A stretch of DNA of 64,000 nt, taken from contig JAPWKE010000003.1 of NCBI GenBank assembly GCA_028283655.1, positions 1,674,001 through 1,738,000 on the forward strand, written 5' to 3'. This stretch comes from Acidobacteriaceae bacterium. Its GTDB lineage: Bacteria; Acidobacteriota; Terriglobia; Terriglobales; Acidobacteriaceae. Below the pieces are notes generated by a model. That model made no database searches. It saw nothing but the letters and a program-made list of their open reading frames with translations, and had not been told where the DNA came from. Shown in pieces: positions 17,263 to 27,900 of this stretch (position 1 is its first letter; every line of letters starts with the position of its first letter). Position numbers and translations under genes: made by a program.

Positions 17263-20200
17263 TTAGAAACGAATATGCGCCGAGACTTGCAAGGTTCTCG
17301 GGTTATTCGCCTGTGTCGAGATTTGGCCGAAAGCTGTGGCCGTTGCGCTCAGATTCGGTGCACCAAACTGCGCACGGTTGAGAGTGTTGAAAGCTTCACC
17401 ACGAAGCTCCCCTGTTAGACGATTGCGGAACTTGAACTGCCGCGCAATCGAAGTATCGAGATTGTTCGTGCGATCCGCTCTGTACGCCGAGAACGTTGAG
17501 TGGAAGGTGCGTATGTTCGTCTGCACAGTGATCCCGTTGACCGAGGCGGAAGGCTGGTCAGCGGTGGTTGTATCAAATCGCGTCGTATCAAACGCTGCCT
17601 TGTTGGTCTCCCGTGGATCCAGTTGAAGGTTGCCACCTTTATAAATCAGGTTGCCAAAAGCCAGCGGAGCACCTGTCTGGTTCGTGTAGATACCGCTGAC
17701 CGCCCACCCGCCAAGGATGGCATGAGTGAGGTGTCCAGAGAAACCTTCTCCGCCAATTGCAGAAAACGGTAGCGTATAAACCGCAGCCAGAGAGACCTTC
17801 TGAGGATAATCGAAGCTCGCAACACGCTTCTCATACTTCACGTCCGAGTCGTTCAAGCGCGTGTCCTGTTCGATTGTCTTCGACCAGGTGTAGTTCGCAA
17901 TAAGCGTAAAGCCATGCGATAAGCGATGCTGGATCCGAGCATTGAGGCTGTTATAGCTGAGCGATCCATTCTGGATATTTTGCAGTACCAGACCACTAAT
18001 CGGGTACTGAGGATAGGCGGTCAGCAATTGCCCGCGCATCACCGTGGCGCTGTTGAGCGTCGTGCCAGGGAGAAGGTTGCGGAATGGGTTGGTCACAGTT
18101 CCCGTCAGCAACGAGACAACGCTCGCATCTCTCACAGCGCTCTTGCTCAGGTACTGTGCGGGGATGGGATTCATGGGCTGGCTGCTCACCTGCAACTTCG
18201 CATACTGAGCTCCGATGTAAGCAAGCTGGAAGACTGTGTCATTGTCGATCTGCTGCTGCACAGAAAGAGCCCACCGTTCGGAGTAGCCGTTCCTCTGGTG
18301 CTGATTGATGGTCGAGGTAGCGAGGCCCTGGTTTGTTGAGGCTCCTCCTGCCGAACCGACAGGCTGAAGAAGCCCGTTCGGGAACGGATTAGAGATAGTA
18401 GCCGAAGCTGTCACATAGTTGTCGTTCGTGGCAACCAGCGGTGTCGCTTGACTAAAGCCTGTGCTGTTGATCGTCGCAATGTTCTGCACGGGGAAGACGA
18501 AGATGCCGAAGCCGCCGGTGATTGTCGTCTTGCCGTTATACATATCCGGAGTCCACGCAAAACCAATGCGTGGACTGAAGGTATACGAGTCCGTGTGATA
18601 GAGCGCACGGTTCGAGTTCGACGCATAGACCACGCCACCCGGTACGGCAAACTGGCCGGCTGGAATCTGCGCAATCGGAGCCGCGTTGTAGTTTGCAACT
18701 GCAGTCGTAGTGAGGGGCGTTGTGAGCGTTGGGTCGAAGCTCTGAATTGCACGATTGTGGCGCTCATACATCGGGAAATCGTGATCAAAGCGAAGACCGG
18801 CATTGATCGTTAAGGTCTTGCTTACACGCCAATCGTCCTGAGCAAAGACACCGAGGTAACGGTTCCATGTAGCAGTAAAAACGCTGCGATTGATAGTTCC
18901 AGAGGTCGGAAGCCCAAGCTCAAGCGCCGCAAGATCTTGACCAAAAGGAGCAGCGGTACCGTTGCTAGCAGATTGCGTAAAGTTTGTACCGTAAACGTAC
19001 TGCCCCGTTGGATATCCGTAAGAAATGTTCTCGATGCGGTACTCACGTGCGTCAACACCAAACTTCAGTGCGTGGCTTCGCAAGATTTTGTTCACGCTTC
19101 CATAAATATGGAAGCTGTCATTCCAATTTGCGTTGGGAGTATTGTTCGGCGTAAAGAGGCAGGCATAGGTTGTCTCTTTGCCCGGAGAATTGCACGTAGA
19201 AGTGCTGCTCATCACCACACTAGGCATCTGAACGATGTTAGCGCCCGTACTCAAAACTCCGGGGTAGCCTACCGTTGCAGGGTCAACACCCTGTGACGGG
19301 CCACCGGTCAGCGATGCGTAGCGCGTCCAGTTGAAGCGAACGTTTGCAACAGTGGTTGCGTTGAAGCTGTGAACGTCATCCACCACCGCGCCCCAGTTCG
19401 TGCGTCCAAGCAGTGCTCCGGTCCCGAGATTGTGGAAGTAGTCCGAGGTGCTCTGCACACGGTGATTATGACGGATGTCGAAGAAGAGTTTGTTGCGCGA
19501 CGTAATGTTGAAGTCCATGCGGCCAAACTGATTGTCGTAGGTGTCTGTACTGTTGAAGTTGCTGAAGTAATTATTGAGCGTAAGCGGCGTAGCTCCGACC
19601 ACGTTAGGAAGCGGATAATAGCCCAGCAGCTTAGCGGCAATGGGGTTCACTGTCGGCAGCTTGTTGCCTGCAAATGCCGTACGCTGCACAACACCAGCCA
19701 CGTTCACGGCCGTGGAAGGATCATAGATTGTGTATCCAGTTCCGCCTGCAGCGACCAGATCTGAGAAATCACCAGTGCGCTCTGCTGCGGTTGGAACATG
19801 CAAATATCCACCCGCTGGCTGCGAGTCGCGGATGCCTTCATAACCAAACTCAAAGAACACCTTATCGCGTCCATCAAAGAGCTTGGGGATCCAGACCGGA
19901 CCACCGATCGAAAGACCGTATTGGTTATAGTGATTGTTCGGGCGCGCCGTGTTCGTACGCTTGCTGAAGTAGTTGTTAGCGGTATAAGCCGCGGTCTGGT
20001 TGTATTCGTAGACCGAACCGTGGAGCTTATTCGTTCCACCTTTGGTGATCTGATTCACCACGCCGCCACCAGAGTGGCCGTAGGCTGCATCCGCTTGGAA
20101 CGCGTAGACCTTCACCTCTTGCACCACATCCTGCGGAGGACTGTATGCCACCTTCAACTGACTATCCGTATCGGGCGAACCGTCAAGCAGCGTCTCAGTC

Positions 20201-20817
20201 GTCTGGTTCTTCGCACCTGCAATTGTGATCGAAGCCGCGCCGCCGTTATCAAACGGGCGCACCTGACCTGGAGGCGCAGTGTTCGATACACCCAGCGCCA
20301 ACGTAGCGAGCACGACCGGCGTACGCCCGTTTTGCGGAAGATCTTCCACTTCCTTTGTGCCAATGCTCTGTCCGATCGCTGCGTTCGTCACATCGATCAT
20401 CGACGCATCCGAGTTAACGGTCACAGTGTCCGTCACTGCGCCGAGATCGAGCTTGACATCGATCTGTGGATGATCGCCCGCCTGAATCGTGATGCCGCTG
20501 CGCGTATACGCGCGGAAGGAAGGTGCCTCCACATGCACTTGATACTTGCCCGGCGCCAACGACGTCGCATCATAAATGCCGCTGGCGTTGCTCTGGGTCT
20601 TGTATTTCGCGCCAGTCCCCATGTCGATGACCGTGACGGAAGCCCCGGGCACAATAGCACCGCTGCTATCCTCCACCGTGCCACTAATAACGCCACGAAA
20701 CTCCTGCGCAGACAGAACGCTGGGCAGAACCAGCGCAAAAACAGCAACAGATTTCAGAATTCGCTGCGAGGACACGCCGCGCTTCTTTTTCATCTGTAAA
20801 TATCCGTTCGCTTCCAT
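17263..20817 (-). CDS. Oar-like TonB-dependent outer-membrane receptor
   Basis: A 1184-residue outer-membrane transporter. After a signal peptide (ending LPSVLSAQE) comes a carboxypeptidase-regulatory-like beta-sandwich (about 40-135: GVISGTVEDSSGAIVPGASV, GIYDATSLAPGKYQVHVEAPSF), then a plug domain and a large barrel ending in the terminal Phe typical of outer-membrane barrels. Receptors of this Oar/SusC-like type in acidobacteria take up oligosaccharides, peptides or other large ligands with energy from TonB. The longest frame starts at ATG 20817; ATG 20793, directly before MKKKRGVSS, is equally possible and gives a tighter signal peptide. It follows a second receptor gene with a 260-bp gap that includes a terminator. 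Confidence 0.93.
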   Translation of the reverse strand: MEANGYLQMKKKRGVSSQRILKSVAVFALVLPSVLSAQEFRGVISGTVEDSSGAIVPGASVTVIDMGTGAKYKTQSNASGIYDATSLAPGKYQVHVEAPSFRAYTRSGITIQAGDHPQIDVKLDLGAVTDTVTVNSDASMIDVTNAAIGQSIGTKEVEDLPQNGRTPVVLATLALGVSNTAPPGQVRPFDNGGAASITIAGAKNQTTETLLDGSPDTDSQLKVAYSPPQDVVQEVKVYAFQADAAYGHSGGGVVNQITKGGTNKLHGSVYEYNQTAAYTANNYFSKRTNTARPNNHYNQYGLSIGGPVWIPKLFDGRDKVFFEFGYEGIRDSQPAGGYLHVPTAAERTGDFSDLVAAGGTGYTIYDPSTAVNVAGVVQRTAFAGNKLPTVNPIAAKLLGYYPLPNVVGATPLTLNNYFSNFNSTDTYDNQFGRMDFNITSRNKLFFDIRHNHRVQSTSDYFHNLGTGALLGRTNWGAVVDDVHSFNATTVANVRFNWTRYASLTGGPSQGVDPATVGYPGVLSTGANIVQMPSVVMSSTSTCNSPGKETTYACLFTPNNTPNANWNDSFHIYGSVNKILRSHALKFGVDAREYRIENISYGYPTGQYVYGTNFTQSASNGTAAPFGQDLAALELGLPTSGTINRSVFTATWNRYLGVFAQDDWRVSKTLTINAGLRFDHDFPMYERHNRAIQSFDPTLTTPLTTTAVANYNAAPIAQIPAGQFAVPGGVVYASNSNRALYHTDSYTFSPRIGFAWTPDMYNGKTTITGGFGIFVFPVQNIATINSTGFSQATPLVATNDNYVTASATISNPFPNGLLQPVGSAGGASTNQGLATSTINQHQRNGYSERWALSVQQQIDNDTVFQLAYIGAQYAKLQVSSQPMNPIPAQYLSKSAVRDASVVSLLTGTVTNPFRNLLPGTTLNSATVMRGQLLTAYPQYPISGLVLQNIQNGSLSYNSLNARIQHRLSHGFTLIANYTWSKTIEQDTRLNDSDVKYEKRVASFDYPQKVSLAAVYTLPFSAIGGEGFSGHLTHAILGGWAVSGIYTNQTGAPLAFGNLIYKGGNLQLDPRETNKAAFDTTRFDTTTADQPSASVNGITVQTNIRTFHSTFSAYRADRTNNLDTSIARQFKFRNRLTGELRGEAFNTLNRAQFGAPNLSATATAFGQISTQANNPRTLQVSAHIRF

Positions 20818-21010
20818 AATAATTTGGATCTCCAGAAAAGGGCCTATTTAATTGCCCATCGAAATTAATCTCCCATTGAAACATGTGTCAACTCCACGAG
20901 GCCCTCTCCAGGTCGATTTCCGGGCCGCTCAAGGCAATCTGCACGAAACACGGGGCTTGAGTTCTGGACCGAACGCTCATCACGGCATCAGAATGCGGCT
21001 ACCAGCAGGC

Positions 21011-21046
21011 AAAACAGTGCGGCCACCCGTTTTACCAGGTGGCCGC
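21011..21046 (-). terminator. Rho-independent terminator after the second TonB receptor gene
   Basis: Arms 21019-21027 and 21038-21046 (9 bp, GC-rich) with a 10-nt loop. On the minus strand they are followed after four bases by TTTT (21014-21011), 31 bp past the stop codon of the 1240-residue receptor. Confidence 0.6.
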
Positions 21047-21076
21047 GTACCAGCAGTGAATGTGAGGCAGGAATGG

Positions 21077-24000
21077 TTAGAAGTTGAACTTCGCAGCAAG
21101 CTGCCAATCACGAGCACTGTTGCTTTGCTTGGAAAAGAGACCGAAGGCGGTTGGTGACGCTAAAGACGTACCGAGGCCCCCAAACTGCACATGGTTGGTC
21201 ACGTTGAAGCAATCTCCTTGGATGCTGAATTTCAGCTCTCGATAGATCGGAAACGTTCGCTTGATTCCTGCATCCAGATTGTACGTACCGATGTTGTAAA
21301 GTCCATACGGTGCCGTGCGAGGAGCATTGCCAAAGTTATAACCGTAGTTTCCCGGAGTTCCTATCTGAGGTTTTCCGCCCTGAGTGGTGGGATTTCCGGC
21401 AAAGGCGTTCTTATCAAGGAATACGGTCGACTTTACTTGGCTAACTGTATGAACAGAGCTAAAGCCACCATTGATGCGCACATTTCCGGTGTAACCGGGC
21501 TGATAGCTCGGGTAGCAGCTTCCCGGAGTGAGGCAACCAACGCCTGCGATCGAAAGCGGCGCACCCGATGTCTTCGAGAAGATATACGAGAGATTCCAAC
21601 CGCCGAAGAGTGCGCGTGTCAGATGATTCTGATATCCAGCATGCCCCATCGTTCCGTAAGGAATCGTGTACGTGCCAAAGATGTGCAGAAGATTGGGGAT
21701 GTTGCCCGCACTCACGGACCGATCGATGCGATTCGCTTGCGTCGTTCCTCCGCCTCCATCGATCACATTGTTCGGAATCGCATAGCCACTGCGAACGCCA
21801 GCGATATCATCGATTGTCTTTGAAAAGGTGTAGTTTAGCGTGTAGTTGAGACCATGCCAATTCTTATTCTTGAGCGTGATTTGCAGTGCGTTATAGTTTG
21901 CGTTGCCGATGTCTCCCCAGGTGTCGGTCAGCGCGGAGTACTGCGGGAACGGCTTCAGCATCTGACCGATTGTTCCCTGGGCTCCGCCAAAATTTCCGTA
22001 AGGCAAGCCAATACCAGGGAGCTTGGCTTGTGCCTCAGCAAGATACGTTTGGCCTGTTTTTGTATCTACGCCCGAGGGAAGCTGCTTCAGCAACGAGCCC
22101 AGCACCTGATACTGCGGAGCCAGCTGATTCTCCCAAACACCCCGGCTCTGCGCGTAAAGGAAGTGCGACTGGTTAGCCACCCAATCCAGGCTGATCGTCG
22201 TATCCTTAGCCAACAGATGCTGTATACCGAAGTTATAGCTTTCGGTATACGGTGCGCGGCCGGAGAGATACGGATCAGCATAGGCCAGACTCGAAGCCGT
22301 GGGCCCACCTACATAGTTGCCGGTGTTCGCGGTCGAAGTCCGATTGATGACAGAATTGTATGCAGGCAGACCGCTATTGGCATAAGGAGCGGCAAGGCTG
22401 GGGTTCAGGTAGAAGGCAGGCTGCTCGCCTTGCGTGCTGGATGCGAATGCCGTGCTTACAGTGAGGCCGACCTGGCCCGTGCCGTTGTAATTGCCACCGT
22501 TTGATCCACCGACACCACCGTTATGCGAGTACATGATCGAGAACGAACCACGCACCACATCGCGACTAGTCACCTGCCACGCAAAGCCGACACGAGGCCC
22601 AAAGTTCTTATACCAGGTATTCACTGGCGAAGTGCAGTTGCACGTCCCGGCGCCGTTGCCAATATAAGAAAGAGCACCCATATTGCCCGTTGCAGGGTTA
22701 CGAACATTGGGGTTGAAGAACGACCAACGATTGTTCACTTCGCGGAACGGTGTATAGAGGTCCCAACGAAGGCCCAGGTTCAACGTCAGGTTCTGGGTCA
22801 CCTTCCAGTCATCCTGGACATACGGCGAGAACGCCTTGTATCGTGCACCCAAAGTGGAGAAGTCCTGAATGTATACCGACGTTGAGCCTACAGCGCCCAG
22901 CAGGAAGCTGGCGTACGACGCCCCCGAAGCAGTGTCGATATTGCCATCCGTGTCAAAGCCTCCCGTCGATGTATTCGTGAATGCGAAGTTCATCGGCTTC
23001 GAGGGGCTGTCGGCTGCAGACTGGTTGAACTGAAGGAACTGAAAATTTCCACCAAAGGTAAAGTTGTGATGTCCCTTTGACCATGTCAGATCATCGGCAA
23101 GGGTATAGGTGTTTACCGCTTCGTGATACTGCGTTGGAGCCGCAAAGGCCTCCGGCGTGTTGATACCACCGGAAAATGACGCTGCCGGCGTCGTATTGCC
23201 GGCTAGTCCCTGAGGGAGATTGCCTATGCCTAACGCGGTCGCCGTAAATGTCGGATCACCAAGTGTCTTATTCCCCACTGTTGTCCAGAAGCGCGCGTAG
23301 CCCATACGTGCCTGGTTCACAACATGCGGCGTGAACGTGTAGGTATGCTTCACGATGTCATTCGAGGTCTTCTCATTGACATCGGTGCCATTCGTATAGG
23401 GATACGGAAGGACCGAAGTCGCACCGTAGTCATAAGGGGAGAAGAGATGCGTACCACCATTTGAAATGAAGGCGAGCTGCTGTCTATCGCTGATCGTGTA
23501 ATCCACACGTCCCGTATAGGCCCAGTTGTCATTTCCCACCTTACGACCGGACAGATAGTTATTTGTAATCCCCGATGAAGTCACTGCAGGAAGATTTGCC
23601 GCCCAAGCCTTGGCAATCGGTGAGATCTTTGACGGGTCAATCACATCGGCGACACCGTTATAAGAAAACGGTGTCGCGCAAGCTACGCCATTGTTCGCGG
23701 CAGTGCAGGCCGTCTGCGTCGTTGGATCATAGATGTGATAGCCCGCAGCTCCCATTTCTGAGAAGTCCCCCTGGCGCATGCGCATCGTAGGGATGGTTTG
23801 CAGAGTAGGATTCGTCACCGAGCGGTAGTGATAGCGGTCGTAATTACCAAAAAAGAAAAGCTTGTTCTTGAGGACGGGGCCACCGAGTGATACAGATATT
23901 TCATTCTGGTTCTCTGGCGTCTTCGGACTGGGTACCATTTGGCCTTGAGCATTCGGCTGTAGGGCAGACTTCTGAAAGAAGCCCCACGAATCCAAAATCG

Positions 24001-24799
24001 TGTTTTTAAAGAAAATATAGGCATTACCGTGGAATTGGTTCGTGCCCTGCTTGATGGAGAAATTCTCAACACCCATGCCCTGGAACTGAGCCGAGCTTCC
24101 GCTTGTTTGAATCTGCGTTTGATCCACCGATTCAATCGATAGGTTCTCAAGCTTGCGGCTATCGCCCTGTGAATCCACTGTCGTGAGCGGCACACCTTCC
24201 ATGTAAAGCTCATTCGTATTACCTGCGCCCGTTCCGTCAAACGTGCCGGAGCGACCGCCTGGCGTTGTGCCTGGAAGCAAGGAAGCAAACGCAGTCGGAT
24301 CACGCGGATTGGAGCTTGTCATCGTTACAGGAAGCTCAGAATAAACATCATTTTCAATTGTTCCGCCAAGCACGGCATTTGCCGTCTGCAAAGCCGGCGG
24401 AGCCGTCGTGACAGTCACCGTATCGCTGACCTTACCCAAAGCCAGTTTCGGATTGAACGTCGTCGTCTGCAGCGCGTCGACGCTGACATTCTCCTGCACC
24501 AGCTGCGAGAAGCCCTCTACCGTCACCGTCACCGTGTACTTCCCTGGTGGCAACGGAGACACAACGTAGTATCCCGAGCTGGTCGAGTTGCGCGATATCA
24601 CGACGTTGGTAGACGTGTTCGTCACGTCCACCTTAGCTCGCGGAACGCTTGCTCCATCGGGGTCCAAAACGGTGCCAGAGATGGCACCTTGTCCGGTGAT
24701 CTGCGCGTCCATCGAGCGGACCGCAAAGATCATCCACGCCACTGAAAAAGCAAAGGAAATGCAAAAAAGTGCTCTGAGGTGCTTCTGCAACGTCTTCAT
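21077..24799 (-). CDS. Oar-like TonB-dependent outer-membrane receptor
   Basis: A 1240-residue receptor, the longest of the four in the window. A signal peptide (FCISFAFSVAWMIFAVRSMDA) is followed by a carboxypeptidase-regulatory-like domain (about 37-130: GAISGTVLDPDGASVPRAKV, GYYVVSPLPPGKYTVTVTVEGF). A plug with NAVLGGTIENDVYSELPV and a barrel follow, ending in KFNF. ATG 24799 has only a weak purine tract upstream. It sits directly downstream of the DUF4450-like gene on the same strand, after that gene's terminator. Co-occurrence with a GH28 and other exported carbohydrate-active proteins suggests an oligosaccharide ligand, which is inference from neighbours. Confidence 0.93.
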   Translation of the reverse strand: MKTLQKHLRALFCISFAFSVAWMIFAVRSMDAQITGQGAISGTVLDPDGASVPRAKVDVTNTSTNVVISRNSTSSGYYVVSPLPPGKYTVTVTVEGFSQLVQENVSVDALQTTTFNPKLALGKVSDTVTVTTAPPALQTANAVLGGTIENDVYSELPVTMTSSNPRDPTAFASLLPGTTPGGRSGTFDGTGAGNTNELYMEGVPLTTVDSQGDSRKLENLSIESVDQTQIQTSGSSAQFQGMGVENFSIKQGTNQFHGNAYIFFKNTILDSWGFFQKSALQPNAQGQMVPSPKTPENQNEISVSLGGPVLKNKLFFFGNYDRYHYRSVTNPTLQTIPTMRMRQGDFSEMGAAGYHIYDPTTQTACTAANNGVACATPFSYNGVADVIDPSKISPIAKAWAANLPAVTSSGITNNYLSGRKVGNDNWAYTGRVDYTISDRQQLAFISNGGTHLFSPYDYGATSVLPYPYTNGTDVNEKTSNDIVKHTYTFTPHVVNQARMGYARFWTTVGNKTLGDPTFTATALGIGNLPQGLAGNTTPAASFSGGINTPEAFAAPTQYHEAVNTYTLADDLTWSKGHHNFTFGGNFQFLQFNQSAADSPSKPMNFAFTNTSTGGFDTDGNIDTASGASYASFLLGAVGSTSVYIQDFSTLGARYKAFSPYVQDDWKVTQNLTLNLGLRWDLYTPFREVNNRWSFFNPNVRNPATGNMGALSYIGNGAGTCNCTSPVNTWYKNFGPRVGFAWQVTSRDVVRGSFSIMYSHNGGVGGSNGGNYNGTGQVGLTVSTAFASSTQGEQPAFYLNPSLAAPYANSGLPAYNSVINRTSTANTGNYVGGPTASSLAYADPYLSGRAPYTESYNFGIQHLLAKDTTISLDWVANQSHFLYAQSRGVWENQLAPQYQVLGSLLKQLPSGVDTKTGQTYLAEAQAKLPGIGLPYGNFGGAQGTIGQMLKPFPQYSALTDTWGDIGNANYNALQITLKNKNWHGLNYTLNYTFSKTIDDIAGVRSGYAIPNNVIDGGGGTTQANRIDRSVSAGNIPNLLHIFGTYTIPYGTMGHAGYQNHLTRALFGGWNLSYIFSKTSGAPLSIAGVGCLTPGSCYPSYQPGYTGNVRINGGFSSVHTVSQVKSTVFLDKNAFAGNPTTQGGKPQIGTPGNYGYNFGNAPRTAPYGLYNIGTYNLDAGIKRTFPIYRELKFSIQGDCFNVTNHVQFGGLGTSLASPTAFGLFSKQSNSARDWQLAAKFNF

Positions 24800-24900
24800 G
24801 CGTTCGGCTATTCCTATAGAGGATTTATTTCAACGCCGGACACTCTATTTCGCCAGATATGCAAAAGTCAATTTATTTATAAAACTCTTTCTTCAGACGT

Positions 24901-24936
24901 AAAACAGCCAGAGAGCAGTACGCAACTGCCTCTGGC
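24901..24936 (-). terminator. Rho-independent terminator after the DUF4450-like gene
   Basis: Arms 24907-24919 and 24925-24936 pair over 12 bp with a single bulged base and a 5-nt loop. On the minus strand they are followed by TG and TTTT (24904-24901). It lies 15 bp past the stop codon of the large Tat-exported protein. Confidence 0.65.
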
Positions 24937-24950
24937 GCCGAAACATACAG

Positions 24951-27900
24951 CTATCCTCGTTCCAGTGTGACGGCTAGCAAACCAAGCACCACACCGTACA
25001 ACTCGCAGGAAATCTCACATTTCTCAAGCTCTCGGTGAGGATCTAGATCGACCTCTACGGTGAAGGCCGCCCCACCGCGAATCTGGCCACCACGCCCCCG
25101 CAGTGTGTCTCGTGCGAGCTTTCGTACCTGCCCGGTATAGAGATCAACTCGCCACGGCAGTTCTCCCTTACCGATTCGGAAAACATAATCATCCAGCTCG
25201 TAGTCCTGCTCAACGGGCCACCACGACTCTGGGCTTCGCAAGCTCTTCGAGATAGGTTCACCCACGCGGTAAGACACACCGATCCGTGCATGGCTTGCCC
25301 CTGTCGCCTGAGGAAATGTCGTCCCCATCAGCAAAAGATGCAGCTTCGAGGCTCGCCCTCGAAGAGAGAACTGCACGCTCTTGCGATCCATCGACCACTG
25401 GGACACAAAACAACAGTTCTTCGCCATCCGATCCCCGGGTGTCGAGAAGAACACACCGTTCGGTATCGCGACATGGCCACCAGAGTTCCTCAAACCGCTG
25501 TCATCAACCCATGCTTTCGCGTCGAAGTTCGCCCACCCACCAAGCAGCGTGTCTGGCAGGCTTAAGGAGCAAAACTTCGAGCGTGGTTGCTGATAATTTC
25601 GGGTGAAGATCTCCCGCGCTGATCCAGAGAAGAGGTCTCCTATATCAACAGACTCAAAGCGTGTTCCTTGAATTTTTCTTTCAGAACCACCGGCAATTGG
25701 AGCCTCTTCCTCGATCTGAAGCTCAATGGGCAACCAATAGCGAGCAGCACCTCGCGCCTGCAAAGCAAAGACACAGAATTCCCCAGGCGTTGAGCCGCGA
25801 CCATCGCTCAAGCAATGTTGCGGGTCATCAATATGATCATGCTGAATGCCCTCAGGCCATTGAATAGCTTGTCCCTTGACGCAGTGCAAGACCTCCGACG
25901 CACGAACGATCTGCTTCCCGTGCCACTGCAACTCAATCGCCCATGGCCCAGCAGCTTCCACCTCTACTTGCAATCGGGGAGTCCCTACAGCATCGGGCAC
26001 AAAATGAGCGTCATGCTTCTGACCATTGATCGTCAAAGAGGGTAGATCCACGGTGCGAGCAGGCAGCTCTAGTGAGAGGTTCAATGACTTCGCAAACCGC
26101 GGTTCGACATACCAGCTCTCTGCACCACCACGGCGCTTGTATGTAACAAGAAACTCCGGATGCTGAAGCGCAGCTTCTTCCCAATCCGGCGGCAACTGCG
26201 GAACAAGTCTCAACCGTCCACCCAGCAGATCAGGTCGCACTCCCCATAGACCTTCTACGATGGCTCGTGCGGCACACCCAATAGGGTCACCGAAGTCCCG
26301 CTGAGACTCCTGCCGGTGAGGATCGAGCTGCAGTGACATCGGGAAGTTTCCAGGACATAGCCCGCGGTATCCCGCATCGATCAAGCTTCCGCGAAGCAAC
26401 TCATACCCCATTTGCCCCAGCCCTGCCTGAAACAGTGCTAAGGCCGTCGCAAGGTTTTCTGCCAGCACCAACAAGGTGAGCGACCAAACATAGGGTTGCC
26501 AGTCAGAGCATGCAATCTGCCAGCCTGCGTCCTTTGGAACCCCTTCCCCAACGATCGGAATTTTGCGCAGAGCACGAAGCCGCTCCGCAGCCATTTGCCA
26601 CTGCTGCTTGCGATTGCCCACTTCACTATCAATCGCTTGATACATAGTCCAGACAGCAGGATTGACCGCCAGTTTCCGCTCGCCGAACCATTCAATGCTC
26701 TCCGCGAAAGCTCCGCGATCTTCCATCCAAAGAAGCTTCTGCATTGCATGCTCAATCGCATCGGCCTCGGCTTCATAGGCTGCGATCACTTCAGGAGCAA
26801 CTTGCAACAGACGTCCTAACTCAGCCATGCGGCGATTCAAATACACGCTGTAGGCGGAACTATGCGTTGCCCCGCCGCCGTTGTACTGAAGATTGTCGCT
26901 GGCCCAAATCGCCGCGTACGCCTCATAGAGCGGAAGCGTCGCACCCTCGGCTCCATACTCACGACGAAACAAGCGGCGCTCCCAGGCAGCATGTCGTTCC
27001 AGCGCAGGCCATGCTTCGCGTGCAAACTCCATATCTCCGGTCCAGCAAAGATGCCGCAGCAACGCATCGAAGAACACAAGGTTCATGTCGTAGTGGTTGT
27101 GGCTCAAGTCACCATTGGAATGCAACAGATCTTCCGAGCGTGTATGTCCTGAGCGAGAGTCCGGGGTTCCTTCAGCCTCACGGATCGCCGTAAAACCATG
27201 TAGCGAGGTCACGCCACCGCTACCATTGTCAACCGACGAAATATTCTGCTTCGCGATCCAGTGCCGCAGATGCTGTCGCATTCGATCATGATGTCCCATG
27301 ACATCCAGCGCATACGGCCCACGCCAACCAGCCAGAGCTTGCCGCCACGCAACCGCACCGTGCATCACGCAGCCCTGGTGCTCATCCCATAGAGCATCCG
27401 CAGCAATACCTAGCGCCCCTGATACTCCATCGAGAAACGAATCAGGTGTTGACCATGACACGCGCTCAGCAATCCCCTTCAGCTCATCTCGGCGCGCCCT
27501 GAAGATTTCGTCAAGCCGATCATCCATCATGGGATCAGAAGAGGGCTTCAAAAGAGGCTGCACCGCCCCATTTAGCACCGTGATACGGAAGACCTTGTTC
27601 GCCTCGAAGAGAGGACACCGGCCCAACAACACGGGAAGCCGACCATCGCCGTTGCCCTTCGCCCACAGTGTGTCCCACCCTTGATTCCAGAACTCCGCCG
27701 CTCCGAGTTGCAGCACACTCGCCCCCGGAGCATCGAAAGCTAGTGCAATCTTTGCGGTATCGACGTGCGCGATTACTCGGCCGTTTACAGTCTCGCTCGG
27801 AAGTGTCCAAACGTTGCCGCGGCATTCTTCAGAGCGAAGCTGAAAGAACTCGTTCACAGGCTCCACTTCGCAGCCGATATCGCCGCTACGCTTCCCCTTA

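Noticed and set aside
19798-20799. 333-residue plus-strand open frame
   Set aside because: It is antisense to the N-terminal part of the 1184-residue TonB receptor; its Arg/His-rich composition is not protein-like.
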